A stretch of 64,000 bases of DNA, taken from Chrysogorgia sp. JL179-B06. Taxonomy: Eukaryota > Cnidaria > Anthozoa > Scleralcyonacea > Chrysogorgiidae. The notes beneath the pieces were generated by a model. It did no database searches and was not told where the DNA came from. It worked only from the letters and a program-made list of their open reading frames with translations. The stretch spans positions 107,001 to 171,000 of the forward strand of contig JAYKKM010000508.1 of the NCBI GenBank assembly GCA_035772405.1. The letters run 5' to 3'. Position numbers and translations under genes: made by a program. Positions 32,501 through 40,559 of the stretch are shown here, in pieces; position 1 is the stretch's first letter, and each line of letters starts with the position of its first letter.

Positions 32501-33931
32501 TTATTTCCTCTGTTTGTACTGATCGTAGACGAACCAAGCTAGTGCTATCGCTAGGATCCATAAATTAGACGCTAACCAAGATATGCCTGCAGCTCCCCAC
32601 TTTAACGCAGTTGCCACCACGTTTAGCAGTCCAGCCAGTAGAGGACCAGCCTTTGTGGCTAGGTTAGTTATAGCTTTTCCTAGTTTTCCAAGTGCTTGAC
32701 CACCTTTGAATACTACGCTTCTAGCGGATATTATAATCGTGGTGATAAAAGAGGCTATGGTTATTCCTAAAGCCGAGGCACCCAACCAATTTTCCTTAAA
32801 CCACTCCTTTATTATTTGTAACCGAGTGATGTCCTCTTCTTGTTGTTCTCTAACAGTCTCACGTTCCAATTGTCCTAAGGTTAGGTCCCTAGCTTTTCTT
32901 AAACCAATTATTCTTTCTTCAAGTCCAATTACCTCTATAGAGTCATCACTATTGTCTCTCTCTTCAAGTGTTTTGTCTATAGCGTCCTGAAAATAGTCGG
33001 CTTGCGCTCTTAGAAATTGTGGTCTAGTGTCTGGGTCGATTGTATCACTTGGGTTTAGGACACCTGTTAACTCGCGATTTTCTTCTTCTGTTAACCCGAA
33101 TACGTTATCGTAATTCGTTTCTGTTCTAATTACTGGGAAGTCTTCACTTGAAACTGTGGTGTCTTCTGTTCTATCGTCAGTTGTTGGGGTGTCTACGTTT
33201 TCTGTTCTAACGTTAGTTGTCGTGTCGAGGATTTGACCGACCAACTGCTTAAACTGCTCAATCGCACTCTTACTATTTTTGTCTGTACTGTAGATTAAAC
33301 CATTTTTTCCAGGTTTTAGTATTAGTTTAGGTTTCAAATATTCACCTTTTTCATTTACCGGTTTGAAAATAACAGAACCTGAGGGTGTCACATATGACCT
33401 ATTGACTATATTCCTTGACACATCGTCGTTACTGAGTCTTTTTTTATACAATTTGCGTATTTTTCTATCTATTAGATTGGTTCTTTTTATACCATTTTCT
33501 AAAATCTCTTTGTTGAGTGTTTTTAGCTTACCCAACCTTCTTTTGATTTCGCTAGCCTCTTCGAAAGCTAAATTGAAGCTCTCGTCGTGGACGTCACCAT
33601 ATGTCGCCGGTTCGGCAAACACTACTGCTGGAGCCTCAGTGGTGACATCGCTGCCTTTACTAGTGATTAACACTGTTTTTCCATCTTTTCTGCCTGTGAA
33701 TAATGTCTCCATAAATCTGTTTTGTAATCTGCGTACTATGTCTCTCTTCTCTATCTCTACTTCCACCCTGGCGATTTTAGCTAATCTAACGGTTTTTTCT
33801 CGATCTGTTTCGTCTTCTATGAGTGTAGTATTGTCAAGTGTCTCAAACTCTTCTTCTAACTGCTCGTCTGTATAATCCTTAAACTCGTCAAGACGTTGCA
33901 TTTCGATTTCATCGAACCCTCCTTCAGCCAT
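32501..33931 (-). CDS. Membrane-anchored structural protein candidate, 476 aa (inner)
   Basis: Acidic, coiled-coil-rich N-terminal half (residues 1-180), a Thr/Asp-rich linker (about 240-275), a second helical segment (about 300-380), then two hydrophobic segments (ASALGITIASFITTIIIS near 390-410 and LWILAIALAWFVY near 456-470) separated by an amphipathic alanine/glycine-rich stretch. The enzyme class is unknown. The amphipathic and membrane end resembles membrane-active minor virion proteins in design, but no homology is claimed. The outer copy of this gene is the insertion target of the inner element. The promoter motif AAAACATCGAGTAGTATATA ends at the ATG. Confidence 0.75.
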   Translation of the reverse strand: MAEGGFDEIEMQRLDEFKDYTDEQLEEEFETLDNTTLIEDETDREKTVRLAKIARVEVEIEKRDIVRRLQNRFMETLFTGRKDGKTVLITSKGSDVTTEAPAVVFAEPATYGDVHDESFNLAFEEASEIKRRLGKLKTLNKEILENGIKRTNLIDRKIRKLYKKRLSNDDVSRNIVNRSYVTPSGSVIFKPVNEKGEYLKPKLILKPGKNGLIYSTDKNSKSAIEQFKQLVGQILDTTTNVRTENVDTPTTDDRTEDTTVSSEDFPVIRTETNYDNVFGLTEEENRELTGVLNPSDTIDPDTRPQFLRAQADYFQDAIDKTLEERDNSDDSIEVIGLEERIIGLRKARDLTLGQLERETVREQQEEDITRLQIIKEWFKENWLGASALGITIASFITTIIISARSVVFKGGQALGKLGKAITNLATKAGPLLAGLLNVVATALKWGAAGISWLASNLWILAIALAWFVYDQYKQRK

Positions 33932-33937
33932 TATATA

Positions 33938-35023
33938 CTACTCGATGTTTTGAATATCACTCTCTGGTATCCATGAATTATGTTTACTGTCATAGCCAAG
34001 CCACTTGACTAAAACCATTTTCTTACCCTTAACCTTCTTTCTCTTTAGTATCTTCTCAACTTTATATACATCGTCTTTTTTATCGACAGCTGACAACTCT
34101 TCCTCGTAGAACTTACCAATGATGGGTTCCCCTTCGTGGTCCTCTATCTCGTATACGGTAGGGTCACCACGTATGACCTTTGTAACTTTGAATAGCTCCT
34201 CAGTGAAGTTAGCCTCATACCCTTTCGCAAATATGCTCTTGTACTTTGATATCCTGACAGTATCACCTACTTTAAACTTTGGTAGTGGGTAGTCACCGAA
34301 ATGGTACCCAAACAACGTCGTCCATACTTCGTTTTCGTTTTTCTTACTAACGTCTTTAGGTTTCATTAGAACAGTACTGTGTTTGGTATTGTTGTAATTC
34401 TTAACGAGCTGATCTAAAACGTCAATCCACTTGTACGTTCCTTTACTGTAGAAGTATTTCCACATAGACGTCTTGAGTGTTCTGTTAAACCGTTCCACGA
34501 CTGCTGCCTTTTTGTCAGAGTTCGTGCTGAAGTACTTAACGTCGTATTTATCCAATAGATCCTTCACACCAATGTTATAGAATTCCTTACCGTCGTCAAA
34601 CTGAGCCAGCTTTGGGTACTCGCCAAATCTAACCTTAGCCATCTCTAGTAACTTTGTGACAGCCTTAGTCATGTTTTTCGTGTCTTTCCTATAGACGGGT
34701 ATTGCGAAAGCATACCTACTAAGGATCTCAGTGGCTGTTAGTATCCAGTAGTACCCGTTGTTCTTATGCTTGTACTTGCCCATATCAACCAAGTCCATCT
34801 GTATCTGCTCACCCAGATAGTCAACGAATGTTTGTCTAAACTTGTGTTTCTTAACAACTGGTTTGTACCTGGTGTACGTGTCTTGAGATTTTAACCAGTC
34901 CTTTATCGTTGCCCTACTAACGTTTAGACCGCCTTCCTGTGCCTTTTGGTATAGCCTCTCAGCGGACTGGTAGCCAGTTGACGGATTATAGTAAATACCT
35001 CTTAGTTCTTGCTCTACGTCCAT
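33938..35023 (-). CDS. INT: Retroviral-type integrase with C-terminal chromodomain (inner)
   Basis: 361 aa from the ATG at 35021-35023; a GTG six bases upstream is not needed. The rve core has its catalytic triad at D77 (QMDLVDM), D143 (QFDDGKEF) and E177 (AVVERFNR). An SH3-like segment follows (FKVGDTVRISK, about 250), then a chromodomain (VLVKWLGYDSKHNSWIPESD) at about 317-360. The integrase joins element ends to host DNA and makes the 6-bp duplication; the chromodomain may guide it to methylated histones. The frame is intact. It overlaps no neighbour but shares a tight boundary with the penton-like gene. Confidence 0.95.
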   Translation of the reverse strand: MDVEQELRGIYYNPSTGYQSAERLYQKAQEGGLNVSRATIKDWLKSQDTYTRYKPVVKKHKFRQTFVDYLGEQIQMDLVDMGKYKHKNNGYYWILTATEILSRYAFAIPVYRKDTKNMTKAVTKLLEMAKVRFGEYPKLAQFDDGKEFYNIGVKDLLDKYDVKYFSTNSDKKAAVVERFNRTLKTSMWKYFYSKGTYKWIDVLDQLVKNYNNTKHSTVLMKPKDVSKKNENEVWTTLFGYHFGDYPLPKFKVGDTVRISKYKSIFAKGYEANFTEELFKVTKVIRGDPTVYEIEDHEGEPIIGKFYEEELSAVDKKDDVYKVEKILKRKKVKGKKMVLVKWLGYDSKHNSWIPESDIQNIE

Positions 35024-35028
35024 ATACA

Positions 35029-35673
35029 CTACGTGATGTGTAAATCTAACAGCACCTCGCCAACGCTAATACTGTTATCGTCCTGGTCTGTTATCTTAAA
35101 CTCTAGTTGGTTGATGACTCCTTTGTTTATTGGGATTTTAGATCCAACACCAAAATGTTGTACAGAGCCCTTAAGTGTCTGTGTGCTAGTTATTGGCAGT
35201 ACTGCGATACAACCACTTTTGCTACCATTAACTATGTTATTAGACCTGTCCACAATATTAGATGTTACTTGTATGTATTTCAGTCCTCTGTTAACGCTCA
35301 CAACGTTAGGACTGGTTTTTGTGGTGGTTATTGTAGTGTTTTCGTCAAACCCTAGAAGTTGTCCAAATTTAAACAGTTCTATTTGTTGGTCAGTTGTTAT
35401 CGTACACGTCGAGTCGTATCTGTTAGCCACTAGCTTGACGTCTCCTAACTCTCTCAAGTAGTCGGCAATCGTTTTAAAGGTGTGGTATCCAGGACTAAAA
35501 ACGTGGTTGTTACTGTTATAAGTTATCTTGTTGTTAGCTGTGGTTACGTTAACGTAGTTCCAAAAGATGGTTGCCTTCTCCACTAGTAAGTGAGGGTCTG
35601 AGTTAGTTGCTAGAGCTGACTCTGGTAGGTCTATAGTTTTCGTTGAACCACTAATCAATACTACCACTCTCAT
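35029..35673 (-). CDS. Putative penton/minor capsid protein (inner)
   Basis: 214 aa, beta-rich. The C-terminal pattern PINKGVINQLEFKITDQDDN then a short VxLDLHI end matches what I remember of Polinton minor capsid proteins (a hydrophobic strand, then ITDQ, then an alternating LxLHL terminus). LGFDENTT in the middle also fits that family. Single jelly-roll pentamers would sit at capsid vertices. The start faces the 574-aa gene across a 17-bp divergent promoter. Confidence 0.6.
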   Translation of the reverse strand: MRVVVLISGSTKTIDLPESALATNSDPHLLVEKATIFWNYVNVTTANNKITYNSNNHVFSPGYHTFKTIADYLRELGDVKLVANRYDSTCTITTDQQIELFKFGQLLGFDENTTITTTKTSPNVVSVNRGLKYIQVTSNIVDRSNNIVNGSKSGCIAVLPITSTQTLKGSVQHFGVGSKIPINKGVINQLEFKITDQDDNSISVGEVLLDLHIT

Positions 35674-35690
35674 ATAACGTACGGTATGTT
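35674..35690. promoter_or_regulatory. Divergent promoter between the leftward and rightward gene blocks (inner)
   Basis: Only 17 bp (ATAACGTACGGTATGTT) separate two divergent ATGs. On each strand it reads as an AACATACCGTA-like or AACGTACGGTA-like copy of the motif found before most genes of the element. The same 17 bp are unchanged in the outer copy (49509-49525). Confidence 0.65.
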
Positions 35691-37415
35691 ATGATGGATG
35701 AGTTCAAAATAAAGTATCCTTATGCTGACAAGAATAGGTTTTTTCTTGATGTTGACGACAATATGCATATGCATATATTCTTCGTGACGAAAACTAATAT
35801 TGGTGACGTTAGTGTAGACTCAAGTAGGTTTAAGAGTAACCCGGAGTACACTAAGTATCTAACTATAAACAAACCAATGATAGTTGACCAAAAAGAGATA
35901 GCTAATGCCATACGTGTGGCTAAGCTGAATCTAGTTAAAAAGTACCCTCACGTCACTTCGAGTAAGTTTGAGTTCGATCCAACTGTCTCACAAGATGGTG
36001 AGGTTAATGGCGTTGACATATATTTTAGAAACAACGACATCATAAGCACTAACATAACTAGTGATACCTTCAAAAACGACAAGAGTATGTGGATTTGGTT
36101 ACACAACAACAAGTCTAGTCACGACGACAAGTTTCCAAAAATATGGCTATCTGGTGGAACTATCCAACCACTATCAAAAGGTCGCAAGAACCACTGGGGA
36201 CTTTGGGATGGCTATCCAACGGAAAACGTGTTGAACTACTCAGTGAATAACTTTAGAGTCTTCGTTAATCAAAAGAACTACTTTCTCTCAAAGTTATCAA
36301 TACTACAAATCACCACTTCAAAGACAAAGTCAAAGTGGGACGATAATGAGAGCTACTATAGGGTCGTGTTTGCAACGTATTGTGCGAGTTTCTGTTGTGG
36401 AGTGTCGTTACAACACTTGTCACCATCGCAAGAAGTTCACCCTGTTATCACTAGTGTAATGAGGTTTCATCTATACTTTACTGTTAGAAGACTTCTCAGA
36501 AGGATGGAAGGTGGTGAGAGTATGAGATCGATAAGTAGAGAGTTTGATGCTGGAGAATTGTATGGTAAGACAGACAAGATTCCTAAAAAACATTACTACC
36601 AGGGTAAAGTCCTTGCTGATGGTACAACAGGCGAGGAGAGAGTCTTCACGATTAACGACGTTAAGAACGACTACAAACGATACGTTCCTCTGGTATCGAA
36701 TGGTTTTACCAACATTGGGCGACAATACCTAAATCAGTCCATAGAAGCCTTTGTTTACTCCACACTTGGTGCACAAGCGAGAACACGTGTGTCAGTCGTT
36801 GGTGATTCTGCAGGCAGTCTAGAGACTCAACAAGAGTTCCGAAAGTTGGTGGAGGATAGTGTTATAAACTACGACGTGTCAACGTGGATTCTCAACATGA
36901 ACAAGTCGATTAGGGACACTAACGTTGTCCAAAACCTTGCGCTGTCACCGTCTACGTGGTTAATGCCAAGTAACGTTGTAATCCTAAAGAACAAAATCGC
37001 TGGGTACAACAACCTATTGAAGACTGCTACACAGAGTATGAAGTTTGGGGTAAACACTGGGTTAAACCACGCGAGAACGACTGAGGTTAAGAAAGTACAC
37101 CAAGAAGGTGGAGAGCACCTGGAGACACTTGACAAACCAAAGGTGACGAATCGTCTGGTGACATCAAACGTGGCACACCAGGAAGGTGGAGAGCATCTGG
37201 AGACACTCGACAAACCAAAGGTGACGAATCGTCTGGTGACATCAAACGTGGCACACCAGGAAGGTGGAGAGCATCTGGAGACACTTGACAAACCAAAGGT
37301 GACACATCAAGAACGTCGTCTAGAAGTGACACCAGGTGACAACACGACAGAGTTGTGGCTAGTCTTAGGGGTCTCGGCTGCGTCTGGCTATTTAGTGAGC
37401 AAATATGTGTTATAG
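35691..37415 (+). CDS. Unknown virion-associated candidate with repeats and C-terminal membrane anchor, 574 aa (inner)
   Basis: The N-terminal 450 residues are globular, with a well-conserved block GRKNHWGLWDGYPTENVLNY and a cysteine pair (YCASFCCG). Three in-frame 26-residue repeats (HQEGGEHLETLDKPKVT...) follow, encoded by 78-bp units from about 37098. The end is one hydrophobic segment (LWLVLGVSAASGYLVSKYVL). The outer copy has fewer repeats and a frameshift. I remember similar proteins as unnamed cnidarian predictions. A surface-exposed stalk anchored in a virion membrane is one reading of the layout. The next gene starts four bases after the stop. Confidence 0.7.
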   Translation: MMDEFKIKYPYADKNRFFLDVDDNMHMHIFFVTKTNIGDVSVDSSRFKSNPEYTKYLTINKPMIVDQKEIANAIRVAKLNLVKKYPHVTSSKFEFDPTVSQDGEVNGVDIYFRNNDIISTNITSDTFKNDKSMWIWLHNNKSSHDDKFPKIWLSGGTIQPLSKGRKNHWGLWDGYPTENVLNYSVNNFRVFVNQKNYFLSKLSILQITTSKTKSKWDDNESYYRVVFATYCASFCCGVSLQHLSPSQEVHPVITSVMRFHLYFTVRRLLRRMEGGESMRSISREFDAGELYGKTDKIPKKHYYQGKVLADGTTGEERVFTINDVKNDYKRYVPLVSNGFTNIGRQYLNQSIEAFVYSTLGAQARTRVSVVGDSAGSLETQQEFRKLVEDSVINYDVSTWILNMNKSIRDTNVVQNLALSPSTWLMPSNVVILKNKIAGYNNLLKTATQSMKFGVNTGLNHARTTEVKKVHQEGGEHLETLDKPKVTNRLVTSNVAHQEGGEHLETLDKPKVTNRLVTSNVAHQEGGEHLETLDKPKVTHQERRLEVTPGDNTTELWLVLGVSAASGYLVSKYVL

Positions 37416-37419
37416 CATA

Positions 37420-38373
37420 ATGAGTCTAAGTTATGGATTTGAGGACAGAGACTACGAGAGTGACAAAATATTAAGAAGAGCGAAGAGACATCTAGACAGT
37501 GACCCTAAGTTAAGCGTTAGCGGTGGGAGGATGTCTGGGAATATAGATATGGCGTTCAGGGCACTCAAAAACGTAGCAGATCCAGAAGACGATTGGGATG
37601 CTATCAATAAAAAAGTGTTGGAGTCTGTATACTTATCACAATACTTTAGAACGCAGTCCTATAACGTTCTATTTGACTTTAACGTCACAAACCATGCTGT
37701 GAGTATGGTGGAATACCACAGTGGAACAAATAAAGTGAAAACCATTAGAGATAAAACGAACATGTTAGTTCAATACGATCCAACGTATGGTCCTATTATT
37801 GGTGTTAACAACGGTCATAGCTTCCTATCCCCCGAGCTAACTCCAATTCCGTTTGAAGCTGGAGTGCATTTTAACTGTCCACGTATGCAATACTGTGACA
37901 TATCCGTTTTTATGGTAGTGAGGTTAGCCATGAGGGTAAATACGATAGATTGGGAGGCAATTATCTCAAACGATGATGGATCGTGGGACAAGTACATAGG
38001 ATACAAAGGAGGAGAAAACGACAAATTATCATATGGTGGTGGCTCTCCAGCAAAGGAGTATACGTGTACAATCCCAAATAACATCGACATCACCAAGAGA
38101 CATATGATATCAATACATTGGCGGATGGGTAACTCCTACGTTAAGGTGAACAACATAAGATCAACAGACTCAGACTTCACGGCTAATCACGAAGAGATAG
38201 GGTCTCCTTACGTAACGATCTTTGGAGTTCATCGACCGAGAACACCACTCTCGCCCTACAAGTACCCGTCTATGATAGAGTTCTACGGTGTGAGGGTTGT
38301 CTCTGGCTACATGACGAGCCGAGACATAATATTAGTTGGTATAGATATGATGAGGGAATATGATGTGAGTTAA
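37420..38373 (+). CDS. Fibre-like attachment protein candidate (inner)
   Basis: 317 aa from the ATG at 37420; an earlier ATG at 37405 overlaps the previous gene and is less likely. Residues about 35-66 carry GRMSGNIDMAFRALKNVADP followed by DDWDAINKK. This fits the repeat that joins shaft to head in phage tail fibres (GxxxMGGNxIxNLxxPxxxxDAxxKxY). The C-terminal 200 residues look like a concanavalin/LamG-type beta sandwich (MISIHWRMGNSYVKVN; IEFYGVRVVSGYM). Such a shaft-plus-lectin design suggests receptor binding. The frame is intact here and frameshifted in the outer copy. Confidence 0.6.
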   Translation: MSLSYGFEDRDYESDKILRRAKRHLDSDPKLSVSGGRMSGNIDMAFRALKNVADPEDDWDAINKKVLESVYLSQYFRTQSYNVLFDFNVTNHAVSMVEYHSGTNKVKTIRDKTNMLVQYDPTYGPIIGVNNGHSFLSPELTPIPFEAGVHFNCPRMQYCDISVFMVVRLAMRVNTIDWEAIISNDDGSWDKYIGYKGGENDKLSYGGGSPAKEYTCTIPNNIDITKRHMISIHWRMGNSYVKVNNIRSTDSDFTANHEEIGSPYVTIFGVHRPRTPLSPYKYPSMIEFYGVRVVSGYMTSRDIILVGIDMMREYDVS

Positions 38374-38378
38374 GATAT

Positions 38379-38879
38379 ATGAGGAGGAAGTCAGTTGTTG
38401 TTTTCAATCACATATCAAAGGATATACCAGAAGAAGAGGTGGTAGAGCTCAAACGCTTATACGCGTACTACCACAAACTAGAAGCCTGTTACAAATGGAA
38501 ATACAAGAGGTTGAAGAAAGTTAAACTATCGTTAAACATGACTAGCATAGGGTTAACGACAGTAGGGATTGTAGCTGGATCGATAACCGCTAACCCTCTA
38601 ATCATTGCTTGTATTAGTGGTCCTGGTGTGATCATCCAAGGCTACTTGGCTAAATCCAATCTGACGAGTAGAGTGGAGCATTGTAAGTTTGCGCACACTA
38701 GCTACAAAAAGATATTGACACAACTAAGATCGTATCTTAGAGGTCTTCCTTACAATGAGTCAATGTTCCTCTCAGACGTTAAAGTATTGGACGATAATGT
38801 GACTGACTTATGCCCACCAATCAACGGAATGGTGAAAAGGTACAATAAAGTATATGACGAGACCAACGTTCCAAAATAG
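38379..38879 (+). CDS. Two-segment membrane protein, 166 aa (inner)
   Basis: A basic amphipathic N-terminus (YYHKLEACYKWKYKRLKK) is followed by a hydrophobic hairpin at about 50-90 (SIGLTTVGIVAGSITANPLI, then a second stretch) and a helical C-terminal domain with YKKILTQLRSYLRG and DDNVTDLCPP. I recall this as a recurrent unnamed gene in cnidarian Polinton-like elements. It starts five bases after the fibre gene, so the two are probably expressed together. The function is unknown. Confidence 0.75.
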   Translation: MRRKSVVVFNHISKDIPEEEVVELKRLYAYYHKLEACYKWKYKRLKKVKLSLNMTSIGLTTVGIVAGSITANPLIIACISGPGVIIQGYLAKSNLTSRVEHCKFAHTSYKKILTQLRSYLRGLPYNESMFLSDVKVLDDNVTDLCPPINGMVKRYNKVYDETNVPK

Positions 38880-39127
38880 GGTAAGATACAAGGGGTGAGT
38901 CACACACGGTCGGTCTACATATCAGAACCAGGAGTGTGTTCCACATGAAAGACGACAAAAACTCAGGTCCTGTTTTGGGACCTGAGTTTTCGAGTGTCAA
39001 AACAGACTAGTCTGACCAACACCTCAAAATGGGACCTTGGTCAGATCACGTGTTCGTGCTATTAAGTGGTTACTCTCTTAAGACGACTGCTATTTAAACA
39101 TAAAATAAAACACGTGTTATATCATAG
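38880..39127. other. Intergenic region with two hairpins and a promoter (inner)
   Basis: Contains hairpin type 2 (38957-38990, ACTCAGGTCC...GGACCTGAGT) and degenerate hairpin type 3 (39014-39042, GACCAACACC...TTGGTC). It is followed by AAACACGTGTTATATCAT, the promoter motif of the next gene. A hairpin here could also end transcription of the upstream genes. Confidence 0.6.
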
Positions 39128-39130
39128 GTG

Positions 39131-39934
39131 ATGAGTATCACTAAAATATTTAGAAATAACGACATGTCTGTCACGACTATTAAAGATGGAGACAATATTT
39201 GGTTCTATGGAAAAGAAGTCGCTAAGGCATTAGGGTATAAAAACGCGAAGTGGGCTATCAGCGTACACGTTGACGATACATATAAGGTCAAACGAGAGGT
39301 GTTTGAAGGGGGGCGCGAATCACGCCCCCCTTTAAACTTACAACCAAACACGATATTAATATCGGAGCCAGGAGTTTACGCTCTAGTCTTCTCATCGAAA
39401 CTTGAGTCAGCAAGAAAGTTCCAAAAATGGGTATTCACAGAAGTCCTACCATCTATTAGAAAGACGGGACAGTACACACAACATAACCAACTATCGATTA
39501 TGAATGAGACAGATTTACACTACGACATTGTGAAGTACATTAGAGAGTACCATCCAACAATAGTCATCCCAGGGTTGGGTGAGTACCAAGACACATCTAC
39601 TAAAAGAATAGATGGATGGAAGAAGGGTTACAGTGGTGGGCAACCAGATTTGATAGTTCCACAACTTCACAAAAGATACAATGGTTTTGCTATAGAGTTC
39701 AAAACACCGAAAGGTAATGGGATTATTAGGAATAACCAGATTAGGATATTAAGGAGACTAAGATCACAAGGGTATAACACGTTACTATCCTCAGACCAAC
39801 ATGAGATAATACATTTCATAGAGACATATATGACAGACTCTAGAGTTCTGTGTGAGTACTGCAATAGGAGATTTAAGAGTGAAACCACACTGTCTAATCA
39901 TCAAAAATACTTTCACCGAATACTCTATCTGTGA
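39131..39934 (+). CDS. Bro-N / PD-(D/E)XK nuclease / zinc-finger fusion (inner)
   Basis: 267 aa from the ATG at 39131. Residues 1-115 match the BRO/ANT N-terminal DNA-binding domain (IWFYGKEVAKALGY; GVYALVFSSKLESARKFQKW; EVLPSIRKTG). Residues about 160-225 look like a VRR-NUC/endonuclease core (GGQPDLIV, then FAIEFKTPKGNG, then a conserved Gln in the next helix). A C2H2 finger closes it (CEYCNRRF...HQKYFH). A palindromic insert at 39306-39333 adds GGRESRPPLN inside the Bro-N domain without breaking the frame. Bro-N and nuclease fusions occur in large DNA viruses. Likely acts on viral or host DNA. Confidence 0.75.
   Translation: MSITKIFRNNDMSVTTIKDGDNIWFYGKEVAKALGYKNAKWAISVHVDDTYKVKREVFEGGRESRPPLNLQPNTILISEPGVYALVFSSKLESARKFQKWVFTEVLPSIRKTGQYTQHNQLSIMNETDLHYDIVKYIREYHPTIVIPGLGEYQDTSTKRIDGWKKGYSGGQPDLIVPQLHKRYNGFAIEFKTPKGNGIIRNNQIRILRRLRSQGYNTLLSSDQHEIIHFIETYMTDSRVLCEYCNRRFKSETTLSNHQKYFHRILYL
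39306..39333. repeat. Palindromic mini-insert type 1 (inner, inside Bro-N gene)
   Basis: AAGGGGGGCGCG and CGCCCCCCTTT arms surround a short loop. The same 33 bp (including TTTAAAC after it) appear in the outer element at 52602-52634, in a different gene. Both copies are read in the same frame as GGRESRPPLN. Confidence 0.85.
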
Positions 39935-39992
39935 GATAATCTGTGAGATGACTGTGAGGTCATCTGTAACAAGACACCACGTATAGTATAAG

Positions 39993-40292
39993 ATGACTGA
40001 CAGTGAGTCCGTACCTATTATAACGTCGACAACGAAGGTTAAAGACCCTAGGAGAGTAGAGGCAGGCAAACGCTTGGCTGCTATATCAAAAGCAGCCAAG
40101 GAGAGGAAGATGAGAGATAGAGTCATAAGTGAGGACGATAGTTTTAACTATGGATACATCATAGGTACTATTGGAGTGGTAATAGCCGCTGGCTCACTGT
40201 ATTACACGATTAGTCAAGACAAACAAGTAGTGAGCGAAGAGCCTAAGACCGTTGTTATAAAACCATCACGTAAACTCGACAGCCTCGATTAA
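39993..40292 (+). CDS. Small single-pass membrane protein, 99 aa (inner)
   Basis: Basic N-terminal half (GKRLAAISKAAKERKMRD), one membrane segment at about 53-73 (YGYIIGTIGVVIAAGSLYY), and a polar tail. Conserved almost unchanged in the outer element. It is preceded by CACGTATAGTATAAG, the shared motif, just before the ATG. The function is unknown. Confidence 0.75.
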   Translation: MTDSESVPIITSTTKVKDPRRVEAGKRLAAISKAAKERKMRDRVISEDDSFNYGYIIGTIGVVIAAGSLYYTISQDKQVVSEEPKTVVIKPSRKLDSLD

Positions 40293-40309
40293 AACATGTC
40301 GTATAATAT

Positions 40310-40543
40310 ATGGCATCAATAGACAGAAAAGAACTGATGAACGAGCTATACGACGCAGCCCTCGTGACTGCTGGAGCCGTAGCCGTATCCATGGCATCAA
40401 AGAAAGTACTAAAAGAACCGTTAGGCACTCCCGAATCAGTGAAGGGCACCCTCAAGTTAGCGACTGCTGTAGGCGTTTCGACGCTACTCGTTAAGTGGGC
40501 GCAGAGCAAGAAATACTTACCTATTGACCCGTTCTCGAAATAA
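40310..40543 (+). CDS. Small hydrophobic protein, 77 aa (inner)
   Basis: Two short hydrophobic helices (ALVTAGAVAVSMASK and LATAVGVSTLLVKWA) separated by KEPLGTPESVKGT, a signature I remember from unnamed proteins in cnidarian Polinton-like elements. Identical in the outer copy at the protein level, so it is under strong constraint. Upstream: AACATGTCGTATAATAT. Confidence 0.8.
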   Translation: MASIDRKELMNELYDAALVTAGAVAVSMASKKVLKEPLGTPESVKGTLKLATAVGVSTLLVKWAQSKKYLPIDPFSK

Positions 40544-40559
40544 CACAGCGTAATATATA

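Noticed and set aside
32048..33875. Plus-strand frames up to 170 codons opposite the capsid and 476-aa genes
   Set aside because: Hydrophobic shadow frames of real minus-strand genes; not kept intact or in the same way between the two copies.
36869..37332. Antisense frames with SSVSRCSPPSWC repeats
   Set aside because: Shadow of the 78-bp repeats in the 574-aa gene on the plus strand.
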